Counted from the first letter of the stretch, positions 16,066-26,175 are shown. The stretch: DNA of 64,000 nt from Cytobacillus dafuensis (GCF_007995155.1 NZ_CP042593.1:2770001-2834000); one strand, 5' to 3'. The notes: a model not told the origin generated them from the sequence alone. A program made the numbers and translations.

Positions 16066-16101
16066 AAGAGGCTGAGTTGTCATTGAACTCAGCCCTTTCT
16101 T
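16066..16101 (-). terminator. Terminator after the mtnA-like gene
   Basis: Hairpin GGCTGAGTT / AACTCAGCC with a seven-base loop, followed on the minus strand by TCTTTAT. It ends three bases from the stop codon of the isomerase gene. Confidence 0.7.
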
Positions 16102-16103
16102 TC

Positions 16104-17174
16104 TTATTTATTGCTTTGGAACATTTTCGGAAGGGTCTCATTAAATGGCGCATAAGCAATTCCATTTTCGGTAATGATCCCTGTAATCAAAGAATGATCG
16201 GTTACATCAAAGCAAGGATTATACGTCTTTACATCTTTCGGTGCCATCGGTTTTTCATACCATTTGCTAGTAATCTCCTCTGACGGCCTTAATTCGATAT
16301 GAATATCTTCTCCTGTTTTGCATTCTAAATCGACTGTAGAAAGCGGTGCACATACGTAAAATGGAATATTGTAGTGCTTAGCTAAAATCGCTACACCCGA
16401 AGTTCCAATTTTATTAGCGGTATCTCCATTTTCAGCCACTCGATCACAACCTACAAGAACAGCCTGAATTTTTCCTTCCTTCATGACAATTGAAGCCATA
16501 TTATCGCAGATTAATGTAACATCTACTCCCGCCTGCTGAAGCTCCCAGGCTGTTAGACGAGCACCTTGAAGTAAAGGTCTTGTTTCATCGGCATACACTT
16601 TAAAGTCATAACCTTTCTCCTGCCCTAAATAAATAGGTGCTAAAGCAGTACCATACTTAGCCGTTGCGATTGTTCCAGCATTACAATGGGTTAGGATTCC
16701 CCAGCCCGTCTCTAGTAATGACAATGCATACTGCCCGATAGATTCACAGATTTTTTCATCTTCCGCTCGAATCAGTTCGGCTTCTTCTTTTAAAGCAGCC
16801 TTTACTTCAGAAACATTTTTCCCTGCTTCTTTTTTTAATCTATCTTCCATTCGGTTGAGTGCCCAGAAAAGATTAACTGCAGTCGGTCTAGAGGAAGCTA
16901 AGTATTCTTTAACCTTTTTAAAATCTTCGTAAAGTGCTTCATAAGTCTCAGCATTCGACTTCTTTGTTCCTAAGTAAACACCATACGCTGCAGCAATTCC
17001 GATTGCTGGTGCTCCTCTAACTTTTAATTGATAGATAGCATCCCAAACATCTTCCATTTCTTTCAATTCTAAAAATATTGTTTCATTTGGTAATACAGTT
17101 TGGTCCAAAAGTATTAATGTGCTATTTTCATCATCTAATTTAACTGATTGTATAACTTCTACTGGATTTCCCAT
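16104..17174 (-). CDS. mtnA: MtnA-like aldose-1-phosphate isomerase (5-methylthioribose-1-phosphate isomerase family)
   Basis: Converts an aldose-1-phosphate to the matching ketose-1-phosphate in the cytosol. 356 residues with the full motif set: [14 protein letters not shown] near 52, catalytic Cys164 in [25 protein letters not shown] near 224 and catalytic Asp244 in [20 protein letters not shown] use the ATG at 17172-17174, preceded by AAGGAGG; it follows the kinase stop by one base. No other methionine-salvage genes (mtnB, mtnW, mtnX, mtnD) are near, so the ketose-phosphate presumably goes to the aldolase at 13902-14690 instead. 5-deoxyribose-1-phosphate is an equally good substrate candidate. 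Confidence 0.9.
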   Translation of the reverse strand: MGNPVEVIQSVKLDDENSTLILLDQTVLPNETIFLELKEMEDVWDAIYQLKVRGAPAIGIAAAYGVYLGTKKSNAETYEALYEDFKKVKEYLASSRPTAVNLFWALNRMEDRLKKEAGKNVSEVKAALKEEAELIRAEDEKICESIGQYALSLLETGWGILTHCNAGTIATAKYGTALAPIYLGQEKGYDFKVYADETRPLLQGARLTAWELQQAGVDVTLICDNMASIVMKEGKIQAVLVGCDRVAENGDTANKIGTSGVAILAKHYNIPFYVCAPLSTVDLECKTGEDIHIELRPSEEITSKWYEKPMAPKDVKTYNPCFDVTDHSLITGIITENGIAYAPFNETLPKMFQSNK

Positions 17175-17175
17175 A

Positions 17176-18414
17176 TTATTCTGCCTCCTTAAGAAGCTTA
17201 GTTTCTGCTGATTGAATGACATCAATAAAGTCAGCACCCGTTTTCATATTCTCTCTATTAAGGATAAAAGTTTTTCCGATCGTCAAACAGATTTTCTCAG
17301 CTCGCACACGAGATTCTGGGTTTGAAATGGAAGTAATATCTTTTACATGCGCTAAGCCTATGATTCTTCTAATAAGCTCATGACCAGCAACAGCAGCAGT
17401 ATCTCTAATGACAGTGCCAAGATAATGCTCCTTAAATCCTTTGTATTTCGCAACATGTTCAGTTGCTTGATCATCCCAAACTCTTAAAAATTTCTCAATA
17501 AATAAATCGATAACGTCTTTAATCGTGTTTCCTAAGTAATCGAGATAATCTTTTCTTTTTATTTCATCTTCTATCGTGAATTTAGCGTTTGCATATGCAA
17601 AAATAAGATTTGCGATTACATTTCCAATATCGTATCCTGCCGGTCCGTAGAAAGCAAACTCCGGATCAAATACTTTAGTAGAATCTTCTTTAATAAAAAT
17701 AGAACCTGTATGCAGGTCTCCATGTATAAGGGATTGAGCATTCGTCATAAACTCGAATTTTAGCTTAGCAGTTTCGAGCTGCAATTTCTCATCTTTCCAA
17801 ATGTTTTCCTGAACAAACTCTCTTGTTCCTGGAAAAACATCATTTCGCGGGCAGTCATAAAATGGCTCTGTATACACAAGATCCTCAGAAATTTCACATA
17901 GCTCAGGGTTGATAAAGCTCTTAACTAAGGCTTTCTTTTCCTTATGCCCCATTACAACGTCAGAAGTTAATAATAAAGTATTGACTAGGAATGTAGAAAT
18001 ATGTTCTGAAAAAAGTGGGAATTTCTTATGTTCGATAAGAGCTGCTCTCATCATTTCATGATCTGATAAATCTTCCATCGTACAGCAATTCATAATTGGA
18101 TCATACTTGTATACTTCCGGTACATAGCCTGGAGCCAATTTAAATTGCAATTGTAAGATTTCACTTTCAATTCGATTTCGGTCAGGAGATAATTTAAATT
18201 CATCAGAAATACGAGCTACAGGACCAGCTTGTTTTATGATGACTGATTGCTTACTTTTCGAATCAACGACTTTAAATACATAGTTTAAATTACCGTCTCC
18301 TATTTCCTTGCATTCCAACTGTGCATCTTTTTGAAAGATATCAAGATTTGTTTTGGCGTATTCGATAGCATCTTCCTCAGTCATCGTGAAGTATTCCTTC
18401 GTAAAGTCCTTCAT
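17176..18414 (-). CDS. mtnK: MtnK-like 5-methylthioribose kinase
   Basis: ATP-dependent kinase of the APH/ChoK-like fold that phosphorylates position 1 of 5-methylthioribose or a similar 5-deoxy-sugar. 412 residues, close to the 400 of MtnK. Recognisable parts are [11 protein letters not shown] near 38 (nucleotide loop), VIIKQAGP (Lys), the catalytic loop [13 protein letters not shown] near 233 and [20 protein letters not shown] (metal-binding Asp) near 250. The start has GGAGGG. It lies between the permease and isomerase genes, so uptake, phosphorylation and isomerisation are encoded together. No SAM riboswitch is visible, unlike classic methionine-salvage operons. Confidence 0.9.
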   Translation of the reverse strand: MKDFTKEYFTMTEEDAIEYAKTNLDIFQKDAQLECKEIGDGNLNYVFKVVDSKSKQSVIIKQAGPVARISDEFKLSPDRNRIESEILQLQFKLAPGYVPEVYKYDPIMNCCTMEDLSDHEMMRAALIEHKKFPLFSEHISTFLVNTLLLTSDVVMGHKEKKALVKSFINPELCEISEDLVYTEPFYDCPRNDVFPGTREFVQENIWKDEKLQLETAKLKFEFMTNAQSLIHGDLHTGSIFIKEDSTKVFDPEFAFYGPAGYDIGNVIANLIFAYANAKFTIEDEIKRKDYLDYLGNTIKDVIDLFIEKFLRVWDDQATEHVAKYKGFKEHYLGTVIRDTAAVAGHELIRRIIGLAHVKDITSISNPESRVRAEKICLTIGKTFILNRENMKTGADFIDVIQSAETKLLKEAE

Positions 18415-18429
18415 AACAATCCCTCCATC

Positions 18430-19431
18430 TTATTTTTGTCTATAATAAGTTAATGCAAGTGCAAGCGCTAAAACAGTTCCTTTTACAATATCCATGGCAT
18501 AATACGGAACAGACATCATAACTAAACCATTGGATAGTATCCCGATTAATACAGCTCCAACAAAGGTACCGAAAGCATTCGGCTTACCAGCCCCTAATAC
18601 AGATAATCCAATAAATGCAGCAGCGACAGCGTCCATTAAGTAAGGTGCACCAGAATTAATCTCTGCTGTCATGACGCGAGATGCTAGAACAATTCCTCCA
18701 ATTGAAGCGAACGTAGCTGAAAGTAAATAAGCGAGAACTTTATATTTATTAACAGGAATACCTGATAATCTAGCTGCTTCCTTATTACCGCCTATTACAT
18801 ACATATAACGGCCATGCTTTGTATAATTCAAGAAAATGTGAACGACAGCAACTACCACAACCATGATGATAATGATCCAAGGCACTTGACCAATTTTTGC
18901 AAAGAAAGGCGGAATCACACCCGTTGAAAAACTTCCATCTGGCATAATCATGTTTTGCGATACTGTTGCACCTTTTGTATATGTAAGGGCAATCCCTTGA
19001 ATGATAAACATCGTAGCAAGGGTCATAAGCATATCTGGAATTTTCACTTTAACAATCATAAAAGCGTTAAAAGCTCCTACAAGCAGTCCAGCTGCTAAAG
19101 CTGCAATAATTGCGATATAAATATTTTGCGAAAACCACACAAACATGGAAACTACTACTGCATTTGATAGAGAAACAGTAGAACCAACTGATAGATCGAA
19201 TCCATCTACCGATAGGGATATCGTGATACCTATAGCAATAATGGTTACAATCGAAATAGACCTCAAAATGTTTACAATATTTGCCCCTTGAATAAAGCTT
19301 GGATTTGCAATTGTAAAGATGGCAATCAAGGCAAAGATCGTAATAATCGTTCCATATTTATATAAGAACTCAAAAAGTTCAAAGCCTTTCTTTGCAGGCT
19401 TTGTTTTCGGAACAGGATTTGCCGTGTTCAT
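18430..19431 (-). CDS. Sugar ABC transporter permease (RbsC-like)
   Basis: 333-residue integral membrane protein of the BPD_transp_2 family with eight to ten hydrophobic segments. It carries the RbsC-type signature ISLSVDGFDLSVGSTVSLSN and later GGNKEAARLSGIPVNKYKVL, the cytoplasmic loop that contacts the ATPase. It probably forms a homodimer with the ATPase encoded one base upstream and imports a ribose-like sugar delivered by the lipoprotein at 21046-22158. Confidence 0.9.
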   Translation of the reverse strand: MNTANPVPKTKPAKKGFELFEFLYKYGTIITIFALIAIFTIANPSFIQGANIVNILRSISIVTIIAIGITISLSVDGFDLSVGSTVSLSNAVVVSMFVWFSQNIYIAIIAALAAGLLVGAFNAFMIVKVKIPDMLMTLATMFIIQGIALTYTKGATVSQNMIMPDGSFSTGVIPPFFAKIGQVPWIIIIMVVVVAVVHIFLNYTKHGRYMYVIGGNKEAARLSGIPVNKYKVLAYLLSATFASIGGIVLASRVMTAEINSGAPYLMDAVAAAFIGLSVLGAGKPNAFGTFVGAVLIGILSNGLVMMSVPYYAMDIVKGTVLALALALTYYRQK

Positions 19432-19432
19432 C

Positions 19433-20941
19433 TTATTTACCTCCTGTTGAATAGAATAATAATTCTTCTTCGTTTGCTGATTTTGTTTCTAATTCTTTTG
19501 CAACTGCACCGTCATAAACAACATACACACGGTCAGTTATCCCAAGAATTTCAGAAAGCTCACTAGATGCGTAAATGACAGATTTCCCTCGTTTTGCTAA
19601 ACCAGAAATAAGTTCAAAAATATCCTTTTTAGCACCTACGTCTACACCCTTTGTAGGTTCATCAAATATGTACACTTCAGCATCTGAAATTAACCATTTA
19701 CCAATTGCTACTTTTTGTTGATTCCCACCAGAAAGATTTTGTACCTTGGTCTCTTCTGACGGTGTCTTTATCCCTAAATCTTTAATCATCTCTATAGAAA
19801 TCTTCTTTTCTCCCTTTGTGTCTACAAAGCTAAGAAACTTAGAAAACTTATTTAAGCTCGCAGATGTAAGATTAGTAGAAACAGATTCTTGAACGAGAAT
19901 CCCTTCTTTTCTTCGTTCCTCTGGTACAAGAGCAATGCCTTTTTTTACCGCATCGCTAGGATCCTTTATTTTCACACTTTTACCACGAATCTGGATCTCG
20001 CCGCTCGTTACCTTAGAAGCACCAAACAAAGCCTTACATATCTCTGTTTTACCAGCACCTACTAAGCCAGCAATCCCAACGATTTCACCCTCATTTACAT
20101 GCATACTGAAATTTTTAACTAAACCTTTATCATGAAGTCCTGTAACCTTTAGGACAGTGTCGCCAATTTCAACGTGGTACTTAGGAAATTGTTCCTCAAG
20201 CTTTTCACCAAGCATGTACTCCACAATTTTGTTTTGAGTTGTGTCAGCAATATTTTCTTTAATGACAAACTTCCCATTTTTCATAACGGTAATTTCTTCA
20301 CATATTTCAAATAACTCTGGTAATCGATGAGAAATAAAAATGATACCAACATCTTCTTTTACTAGTTCCCGAACAATTCTAAATAGTTCTTTTGTTTCAG
20401 AATGACTAAGTGGTGCAGTCGGTTCATCCAATATTAAAAACTTGCATTGCTTAGATATTGACCTTGCAATAAGAACCATTTGTTTTTCCGCTAAAGTTAA
20501 TTCACTTACAAGCTTTTTCGAGGATATATTTACATTCATCCTATTCAGTATGTCTGTTGCTTTCTTGTGAATCTGGTTCCATTTAACAAACTGTTTTTTT
20601 CCCATATCATTAACCGTTTCATTTAACATGATATTTTCTCCAACCGTTAAATATGGGATCAAAGCCGTGTCTACCTCTTGATAAACAATTTGAATACCAT
20701 TGTCCTGGGCATCTTTCGGTGTCCGTATATCGATTTTCTTTCCTTCTATGTATATTTCACCTGTATAGTGACCATAGGCTCCAGAAAGTACTTTCATTAG
20801 TGTAGATTTACCCGCCCCGTTCGCGCCTATTAGGGCATGAGTCATACCCGTTTTAGTAGAAAAAAAGACTTCATCTAACGCTTTCACACCGGGGAACTCA
20901 ATGGAAATGTTTTTCATTTCTAGTAAAATTGACACGCCCAT
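19433..20941 (-). CDS. Sugar ABC transporter ATP-binding protein (RbsA-like, two nucleotide-binding domains)
   Basis: 502-residue fused ATPase typical of ribose-type importers. First domain: Walker A GANGAGKSTLMKVLSGAY, Walker B LILDEPTAPLSHSE. Second domain: GLVGAGKTEICKALFGASK, signature LSGGNQQKVAIGKWL, Walker B YIFDEPTKGVDVGAKK. The degenerate first-domain signature (ELTLAEKQM) is normal in RbsA. The annotated ATG lies only three bases after GGAGG; a GTG two codons later has better spacing and may be the true start. A hairpin separates this gene from the binding-protein gene upstream. Confidence 0.92.
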   Translation of the reverse strand: MGVSILLEMKNISIEFPGVKALDEVFFSTKTGMTHALIGANGAGKSTLMKVLSGAYGHYTGEIYIEGKKIDIRTPKDAQDNGIQIVYQEVDTALIPYLTVGENIMLNETVNDMGKKQFVKWNQIHKKATDILNRMNVNISSKKLVSELTLAEKQMVLIARSISKQCKFLILDEPTAPLSHSETKELFRIVRELVKEDVGIIFISHRLPELFEICEEITVMKNGKFVIKENIADTTQNKIVEYMLGEKLEEQFPKYHVEIGDTVLKVTGLHDKGLVKNFSMHVNEGEIVGIAGLVGAGKTEICKALFGASKVTSGEIQIRGKSVKIKDPSDAVKKGIALVPEERRKEGILVQESVSTNLTSASLNKFSKFLSFVDTKGEKKISIEMIKDLGIKTPSEETKVQNLSGGNQQKVAIGKWLISDAEVYIFDEPTKGVDVGAKKDIFELISGLAKRGKSVIYASSELSEILGITDRVYVVYDGAVAKELETKSANEEELLFYSTGGK

Positions 20942-20997
20942 TAGCCTCCTTCCATAAAAATCAATTGGTTTCCATACTAAAGGCCTAGAATGGTATT

Positions 20998-21038
20998 GAA
21001 ACCTTATATCAGCTTAATTGCTGCTGATATAAGGTTTC
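20998..21038 (-). promoter_or_regulatory. Perfect 16-bp intercistronic hairpin
   Basis: GAAACCTTATATCAGC pairs without mismatch to GCTGATATAAGGTTTC around a nine-base loop, eight bases after the binding-protein stop. There is no T run after it on the minus strand, so an mRNA stabiliser or partial attenuator is more likely than a full terminator. It would raise binding-protein expression relative to the ATPase and permease. Confidence 0.7.
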
Positions 21039-21045
21039 ATAATTA

Positions 21046-22158
21046 TTATTTATAATATTCTTTTAATGTCTTCATCCAATCTTCTTCAAAGGCTGTTGAA
21101 ACTCCCCAGCCTTCTACAACATCAGCAAGGTTAACCATGTTAACAGGAGAGCTTGATGACTGTAATGCTTCTTGAGAAATGAGTGATGCCTCTAAGTCGT
21201 ATGTGCTAGGAGTCTCTTCTCCTGCAATTTTCTTAGCTAGAATTCTCATGTTTACAGAACCAATTAACTTCGGATCAACAGCTGCTGTATATTTCCAAGG
21301 GCTTTTTTCTTCTTGCATAATTTGAAGGTCCGCATTGGAAACATCAATTCCATACAGCGCAATCTCATCTCTTCCAGCCTCTTTTATCGCACGGGCTGCA
21401 CCAATCGCAAACGCATCCCATGTTGCAAAAATCGCATCAATTTCGCCTTTTTTATGCTTATTTAACATCGCAGCTACCGCATTTTGAGTTTGAACAGCTG
21501 TATCTGCAGCAGCTACACCAAATCTTTCTACTTCTTTAATGCCTGGATTACTCTTTAACTTCTCTTGGTATACCGCATTACGTCTTACCATAGGAGGGAA
21601 TCCATCTACCCATAAATAAACAATATTTGCTTCACCATTTGTATCCTTAATTAACTGATCTAACGCCAAGGTAGCTAATGCCTCATCGTCCTGTGAAGTA
21701 AGGGTTACTCCATTAACAGAAGCAATATCACCATTAGAGTCGAAAGTTACGACACTTTTTCCAGCATCTACAATTTTCTTAACATCCTCTACAGTAGCAG
21801 CATCATCGCCATGTGAGATGATAAATCCATCATAATTCTCATGTAATGCTTGTGCGATCGCATCATGGAACTTAGCAGTGTCGCCATTTGCAGTGAACAC
21901 ATCTACCTTAAAACCAAGTGCTTCACCTTCTTCTTTCGCACCTGCCAAAAACTGAGCTGTATGATCATCTCCACCTATTTTCCTAACAACCTTAATTTTT
22001 ACTTCTTTTCCATTTTTAAATCGATCAGGTACATTTTCAAGAGAAACATCCTTATTTCCCTCTTTAGGCTTAGAATTCGCTTCGTTAGAAGAACAGCCTG
22101 TTAATAAAAGTGCAAAAGATAAAAATAGAATTAACGCACTTTTGAAATAGCTTTTCAT
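21046..22158 (-). CDS. Sugar-binding lipoprotein of the ABC importer
   Basis: Extracellular solute receptor, 370 residues, with a lipoprotein signal (LILFLSFALLLTGC; lipobox Cys at 22) and a type I periplasmic-binding-protein fold of the ribose/galactose class: VRKIGGDDHTAQFLAGAKEE, FIISHGDDAATVEDVKKIV, VVTFDSN, YLWVDGFPPMVRRNAVY, IFATWDAFAIGAARAIKEAG. It precedes the ATPase, permease, kinase and isomerase genes and should define the sugar taken up. A close paralogue lies just upstream (22663-23787). Confidence 0.92.
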   Translation of the reverse strand: MKSYFKSALILFLSFALLLTGCSSNEANSKPKEGNKDVSLENVPDRFKNGKEVKIKVVRKIGGDDHTAQFLAGAKEEGEALGFKVDVFTANGDTAKFHDAIAQALHENYDGFIISHGDDAATVEDVKKIVDAGKSVVTFDSNGDIASVNGVTLTSQDDEALATLALDQLIKDTNGEANIVYLWVDGFPPMVRRNAVYQEKLKSNPGIKEVERFGVAAADTAVQTQNAVAAMLNKHKKGEIDAIFATWDAFAIGAARAIKEAGRDEIALYGIDVSNADLQIMQEEKSPWKYTAAVDPKLIGSVNMRILAKKIAGEETPSTYDLEASLISQEALQSSSSPVNMVNLADVVEGWGVSTAFEEDWMKTLKEYYK

Positions 22159-22227
22159 TCTGAAACACTCCTTTTTTTAGTATATCTTTCCTAACTATTA
22201 TCCGATAGAATAATAGAAGGAATAGAA

Positions 22228-22241
22228 TATAGCGCTTTCAT
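22228..22241 (-). promoter_or_regulatory. Possible cre (CcpA) site upstream of the transporter operon
   Basis: Minus strand reads TGAAAGCGCTATA, matching the cre consensus TGWAARCGYTWNCW except at one position. It lies about 70 bases upstream of the binding-protein start, a position suited to catabolite repression. Confidence 0.4.
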
Positions 22242-22480
22242 TCTAAATTAACTAAATTTTAACACGAGTCCCTCTCTTATACAATATTTTTTTTGAGTTA
22301 TTCGTAGGTTTTTTGGTTTTATACATAATTTCTACTCTAACTGACACCCGTATTCCTATCATTATATTTATTTAATCATTATTCTCTATGTTTTCCAATA
22401 AAAAACTTCTTATATATAGGTATAATTGTCATTGATCCAACAAAAGAACATAATAAAAACAAAAATTATATCCATACAAC

Positions 22481-22530
22481 AAAAAAACACCGACATTCTA
22501 CTTTTTTCTTTTGAATGTCGGTGAAAAAAT
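22481..22530 (-). terminator. Terminator after the second binding-protein gene
   Basis: Stem CACCGACATTC / GAATGTCGGTG, with a T7 run after it on the minus strand and an A run on the other side. It would end the chemoreceptor/second binding-protein transcript before the importer operon. Confidence 0.8.
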
Positions 22531-22585
22531 GAAATCTATTTTTTCCTAATTTATATTATTTTATGATAATGATATGTTAATTTCA

Positions 22586-22657
22586 CTGCAGGCACTAAAG
22601 CGTAGCGGGCGGTCCGGAAGCCTCGTCTTCGCTATCACTCCTGCGGGGTCTCCCTTT
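22586..22657. repeat. Bacillus-type interspersed GC-rich repeat
   Basis: GC-rich block (GCAGGCACTAAAGCGTAGCG, GGGCGGTCCGGAAGCCTCG, CTCCTGCGGGGTCTCCC) in AT-rich surroundings. It resembles a repeat common in Bacillus and Geobacillus intergenic regions. It ends just short of the stop codon of the binding-protein gene. Confidence 0.55.
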
Positions 22658-22662
22658 GATAA

Positions 22663-23787
22663 TTATTCGTTCATTATTTTTAGTGTTTTCATCCAGTCCT
22701 CTTCTAATTCTGTTGATAACCCCCAGCCAGGCAGCACTTCACCTAAGTCATTCATTGTCACTTCTTTTTTAGAAACTTGAAGTTCATTTTGCGCAATTAA
22801 ATAAGGTTCCAAATTATATGTCTTAGGCGTTTCCTCACCAGCTATTTTTTTTGCAACAAGCCTCATGTTTAAAGCACCAATTAGTTTAGGATCGACAGCT
22901 GCAGTGTATTTCCACGGGCTGCCTTCTTCCTTCATTAAATTTAAGTCCGTATTTGATACATCAATGCCATATATTTTAATTTCATCTCTTCCAGCCTCTT
23001 TAATCGCTTCCGCTGCACCTATTGCAAAGGCATCCCATGTGGCAAAAATCGCATCAATTTCTCCCTTTGGATGTTTTTTTAGCATTTCAGCGACAGCGGC
23101 TTTTGTTTCTCCCGAAGTATCAGCTGAAGCTACTCCAAATCTTTCAATTTCTTTAATACCAGGATTGTTTTTTAATTTCTCCATATAGACAGCATTTCGT
23201 CTCACCATTGGCGGAAATCCATCTACCCATAAATAAGCAATGTTCGCCTGACCATCAAAATCCTCTATTAATTGCTCCATGGCAAGTGTAGCTAACACTT
23301 CATCGTTTTGAGAAGTTAGAGTTACTCCATCTATTTTTGCCAAATCGGTATTTGAATCAAATGTTACAACACTTTTCCCTTTTTCTACTATCTTTTTTAC
23401 ACTATCTATTGTTTCTGGATCATCTCCATGAGAAATAATAAAACCATCATACCCCTCTTCTAAAGACTTCGTGATCTCATTATGAAAGCTTTTGCTATCT
23501 CCTCCGGCAGAAAAAACATCAACCTTCAATCCCATTGCTTCCCCTTCTTCTTTTGCTCCAGCAAGGAATTGTTCTGTATGGTCATCTCCACCTATTTTAC
23601 GAATCACCTTAATTTTTACTTCTTCTCCACTTTTAAATTTTTCGGGAATATTTCCAAGTGATACTTCACTATCTTGGCCACTCTTTTCTTTAGAATTTTC
23701 TTTTCCATTGCTATTCGAGCATCCCGCTATAAGCAAGATCAAAGCAAAAAAACAAATGGTTATAATACTTATTCGGCCTTTCTTCAT
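22663..23787 (-). CDS. Second sugar-binding lipoprotein, paired with a chemoreceptor gene
   Basis: 374-residue lipoprotein (LILLIAGCSNSNG lipobox) closely related to the importer's binding protein: VRKIGGDDHTEQFLAGAKEE, VDGFPPMVRRNAVYMEKLK and IFATWDAFAIGAAEAIKEAG are shared nearly word for word. It has no permease of its own: a terminator follows it, and 70 bases upstream on the same strand lies a methyl-accepting chemotaxis protein. The likely role is a dedicated sugar receptor for chemotaxis, or an alternative receptor feeding the same permease. The pair of genes arose by duplication. Confidence 0.9.
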   Translation of the reverse strand: MKKGRISIITICFFALILLIAGCSNSNGKENSKEKSGQDSEVSLGNIPEKFKSGEEVKIKVIRKIGGDDHTEQFLAGAKEEGEAMGLKVDVFSAGGDSKSFHNEITKSLEEGYDGFIISHGDDPETIDSVKKIVEKGKSVVTFDSNTDLAKIDGVTLTSQNDEVLATLAMEQLIEDFDGQANIAYLWVDGFPPMVRRNAVYMEKLKNNPGIKEIERFGVASADTSGETKAAVAEMLKKHPKGEIDAIFATWDAFAIGAAEAIKEAGRDEIKIYGIDVSNTDLNLMKEEGSPWKYTAAVDPKLIGALNMRLVAKKIAGEETPKTYNLEPYLIAQNELQVSKKEVTMNDLGEVLPGWGLSTELEEDWMKTLKIMNE

Positions 23788-23857
23788 CTTTATTCATCTC
23801 CCTCTTTAACTAATATTTATCCCTATCATTAGCTCCATGCTTGTTTTACCCATATCC

Positions 23858-25564
23858 TTATTGGATTTTAAAATGCTTAACTAAGCTTTCTAGCTGAGCA
23901 GAAAGCATCTTTAACGATTCAGAACTTTGAGCAATTGTTTCCATAGAAGCAACCTGTTGTTCTGCTGACGCTGAAACTTGCTGAACTCCAGCAGCGGATT
24001 GTTCAGATACTGCTGAGATTTCTTCACTAAAGGCACTTAATTGTTCACTTCCTTGTTGAATTTGATCTAAGTTGTCTGATACTTGATCAATTTTTTCAAC
24101 CATCAGTAATACAAAATCAGAAATCGAGTTAAATGTTTCACCTGTTGTTTTTATTTGTTCATTACCAATCTTTGACTGCAGCACTCCATTTTGGAGCGTT
24201 TCAACAACTAGTTTGGAATCACTTTGGATACCTTGTGTAATATAAGTTATATCTTGAACAGATTTCGAAACCTGCTCTGCTAATTTCCGAACTTCATCCG
24301 CAACAACAGCAAACCCTTTTCCATATTCTCCCGCTCTTGCTGCTTCAATGGCTGCATTCAGAGCTAAAAGGTTTGTTTGAGCTGCAACATCCTGGATAAC
24401 ATGGACCAACTGGTAAATATCTTCATTTTTCGTATCCAAATTCACTACTTTTTCCATTGATTCCGTTACAATCTGACTAATTTTTTCAATTTGATGAACG
24501 GATTGATCCATTAATCTTTTACCTTCTTGCGCTTTTTCTAACACTTCGTTTGAAGCATCCTTCAAATTCTTACCAGCCGAATCAGCTTCTTTAATCTGAA
24601 CATTAACATCCTCAACAGCTTTAGCAGATTCAGAAGCGGAGTTTGCTTGTTCCTCAGCACCGCCAGCCAATTCATGCATCGTTGTAGCAATTTGTTGACT
24701 GCCTAGTTTTACTTGCTGTGATGAAACTGATAGCTCATCACTTTGTTTATTTACTTGACCCGAAACATTAACAACCTCAGTTACAATTTTATGTAAACTA
24801 CTTTTCATCTCATTTACCGATTTTGCAAGAACACCAATCTCATCCTTGTTCTTAATATCAATAGAAGGAAAAGACAAGTTCCCTTTTGAAATCTCATTTA
24901 TTCTAGAAGTAACTAATCTTAGAGGCTGTGCAATCATTCTAGTAATAAATAAAGCAGCTAATATACCTAATATTAAAGCTATTAAAATTGAACCTATAAT
25001 TATGACAACTGTCAGGTCATATACTTTTTCAGAATCTTCTCCAGCTTGATGTGCACCCATTTTATTAATTTGAACTAAATGATCCAAATTTTGTTTCATT
25101 GAATCAAAGGCTTTTGCACTTTTCTTAAAATAAAGGTAGGCAAATTCAGCTTTTCCCTTATCACTGAGCTCAATTGTTTCCTCATTTACATTGAGGAAAA
25201 ATCCCCATTTGTATTTTAAGTCCTCGAAATTTTTTCTAGTTTCGTCTGAGTTTATTAGCTTTTCATAAGAAGCCATTGTTTTTTCTGCTTCATCTATGAA
25301 ACTAGCTCTTTCTTTTTTTAGCATTTCTTTTTCTTGGATATCATCAGACTGAATATATCTTAATGAAAGTGTAATAACATGCTCTGTCTGGTAACCAATA
25401 GAGTTTATCAGTTCCACAGAAGGCATCCATTCATCTACAATAGAAGTTGTCTTACTTTGCATGTGATACATCCGGTTTATCGATATTAATGCAAAGACGA
25501 CGAGTAAAATAAGCACAACCCCAAACCCAGACATTATTTTTTTACCAACACTTAAACTATGCAT
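23858..25564 (-). CDS. Methyl-accepting chemotaxis protein
   Basis: Membrane chemoreceptor of 568 residues. An N-terminal membrane helix ([17 protein letters not shown]), an extracellular four-helix-bundle sensor of about 150 residues, a second membrane helix ([20 protein letters not shown]) and a HAMP domain are followed by the signalling coiled coil with the hallmark [20 protein letters not shown] hairpin and [18 protein letters not shown] use the ATG at 25562-25564, which has GGAGGAG upstream. It probably shares a transcript with the binding-protein gene downstream, suggesting taxis to the sugar used by the microcompartment pathway. Confidence 0.92.
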   Translation of the reverse strand: MHSLSVGKKIMSGFGVVLILLVVFALISINRMYHMQSKTTSIVDEWMPSVELINSIGYQTEHVITLSLRYIQSDDIQEKEMLKKERASFIDEAEKTMASYEKLINSDETRKNFEDLKYKWGFFLNVNEETIELSDKGKAEFAYLYFKKSAKAFDSMKQNLDHLVQINKMGAHQAGEDSEKVYDLTVVIIIGSILIALILGILAALFITRMIAQPLRLVTSRINEISKGNLSFPSIDIKNKDEIGVLAKSVNEMKSSLHKIVTEVVNVSGQVNKQSDELSVSSQQVKLGSQQIATTMHELAGGAEEQANSASESAKAVEDVNVQIKEADSAGKNLKDASNEVLEKAQEGKRLMDQSVHQIEKISQIVTESMEKVVNLDTKNEDIYQLVHVIQDVAAQTNLLALNAAIEAARAGEYGKGFAVVADEVRKLAEQVSKSVQDITYITQGIQSDSKLVVETLQNGVLQSKIGNEQIKTTGETFNSISDFVLLMVEKIDQVSDNLDQIQQGSEQLSAFSEEISAVSEQSAAGVQQVSASAEQQVASMETIAQSSESLKMLSAQLESLVKHFKIQ

Positions 25565-26120
25565 ATTACGTCTCCTCCCACAGAAATCCACAAAAATACT
25601 AATAATATTATTACTTATTCCCTACAAACATAACATAAAATAGTTATAAACACATATTGCATTTTGTTTTTAGTTGTTTTATTCAATAAAGGTCTTATAA
25701 TACTTGATATTGGCAGGATGCGGTCCGTTTAGTTCTTTAAAAAATTAATCTATTATCGGAGATCGCATTACAAGTTCAGGGAAGAGGTTATTGTGGAAGG
25801 TAATAGCTATTAATAACATATAAGATTAGGCTGAAGTAATTCGTTACTATCAATACTAGAAATGTTCAATTTTTTCGTTTGATGAAATGAAAAGGTGGTT
25901 CTAATGGATAAAGTTAAGTCTCTAACCTCCCATTTCTTATAAAGGATCACTAGCACGTACAAGACTACCAGATAATGTGAAGTCATAAAATAGGCTCGTA
26001 TCCGATTTTAGAACAGATGGCAACATCGATTTCTCTCCAAATCGCTACTCTTATTTAAGTAAACATGCGGAAACCGCTCTATGTTAAATTTGTAATTATA
26101 TAACGCAATCAGCTACTACT
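25565..26120. other. Intergenic region without a recognisable gene
   Basis: About 550 bases. Near 25890 AAGGTGG precedes an ATG, but the frame stops after 12 codons. No intact gene or known RNA seen; it should hold the promoter of the chemoreceptor gene. Confidence 0.4.
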
Positions 26121-26167
26121 AAAAAAAGGACAGCCATTCTGCTCATGTAGAATATGCTGTCCTTTTT
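26121..26167 (-). terminator. Terminator of the histidine kinase gene
   Basis: AAAAAGGACAGC pairs with GCTGTCCTTTTT, with an inner ATTCT/AGAAT stem. It lies nine bases beyond the stop codon and could serve both strands. Confidence 0.8.
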
Positions 26168-26175
26168 GTCTGTAT

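Noticed and set aside
16104-18414. Classical methionine salvage operon
   Set aside because: mtnK and mtnA types are present, but no mtnB, mtnW, mtnX or mtnD is near and no SAM riboswitch is visible; coupling to an aldolase and shell is a better fit.
25640-25680. Sigma-D promoter for the chemoreceptor gene
   Set aside because: A TAAA...GCAATATG pair is present on the minus strand, but spacing and -10 match are poor.
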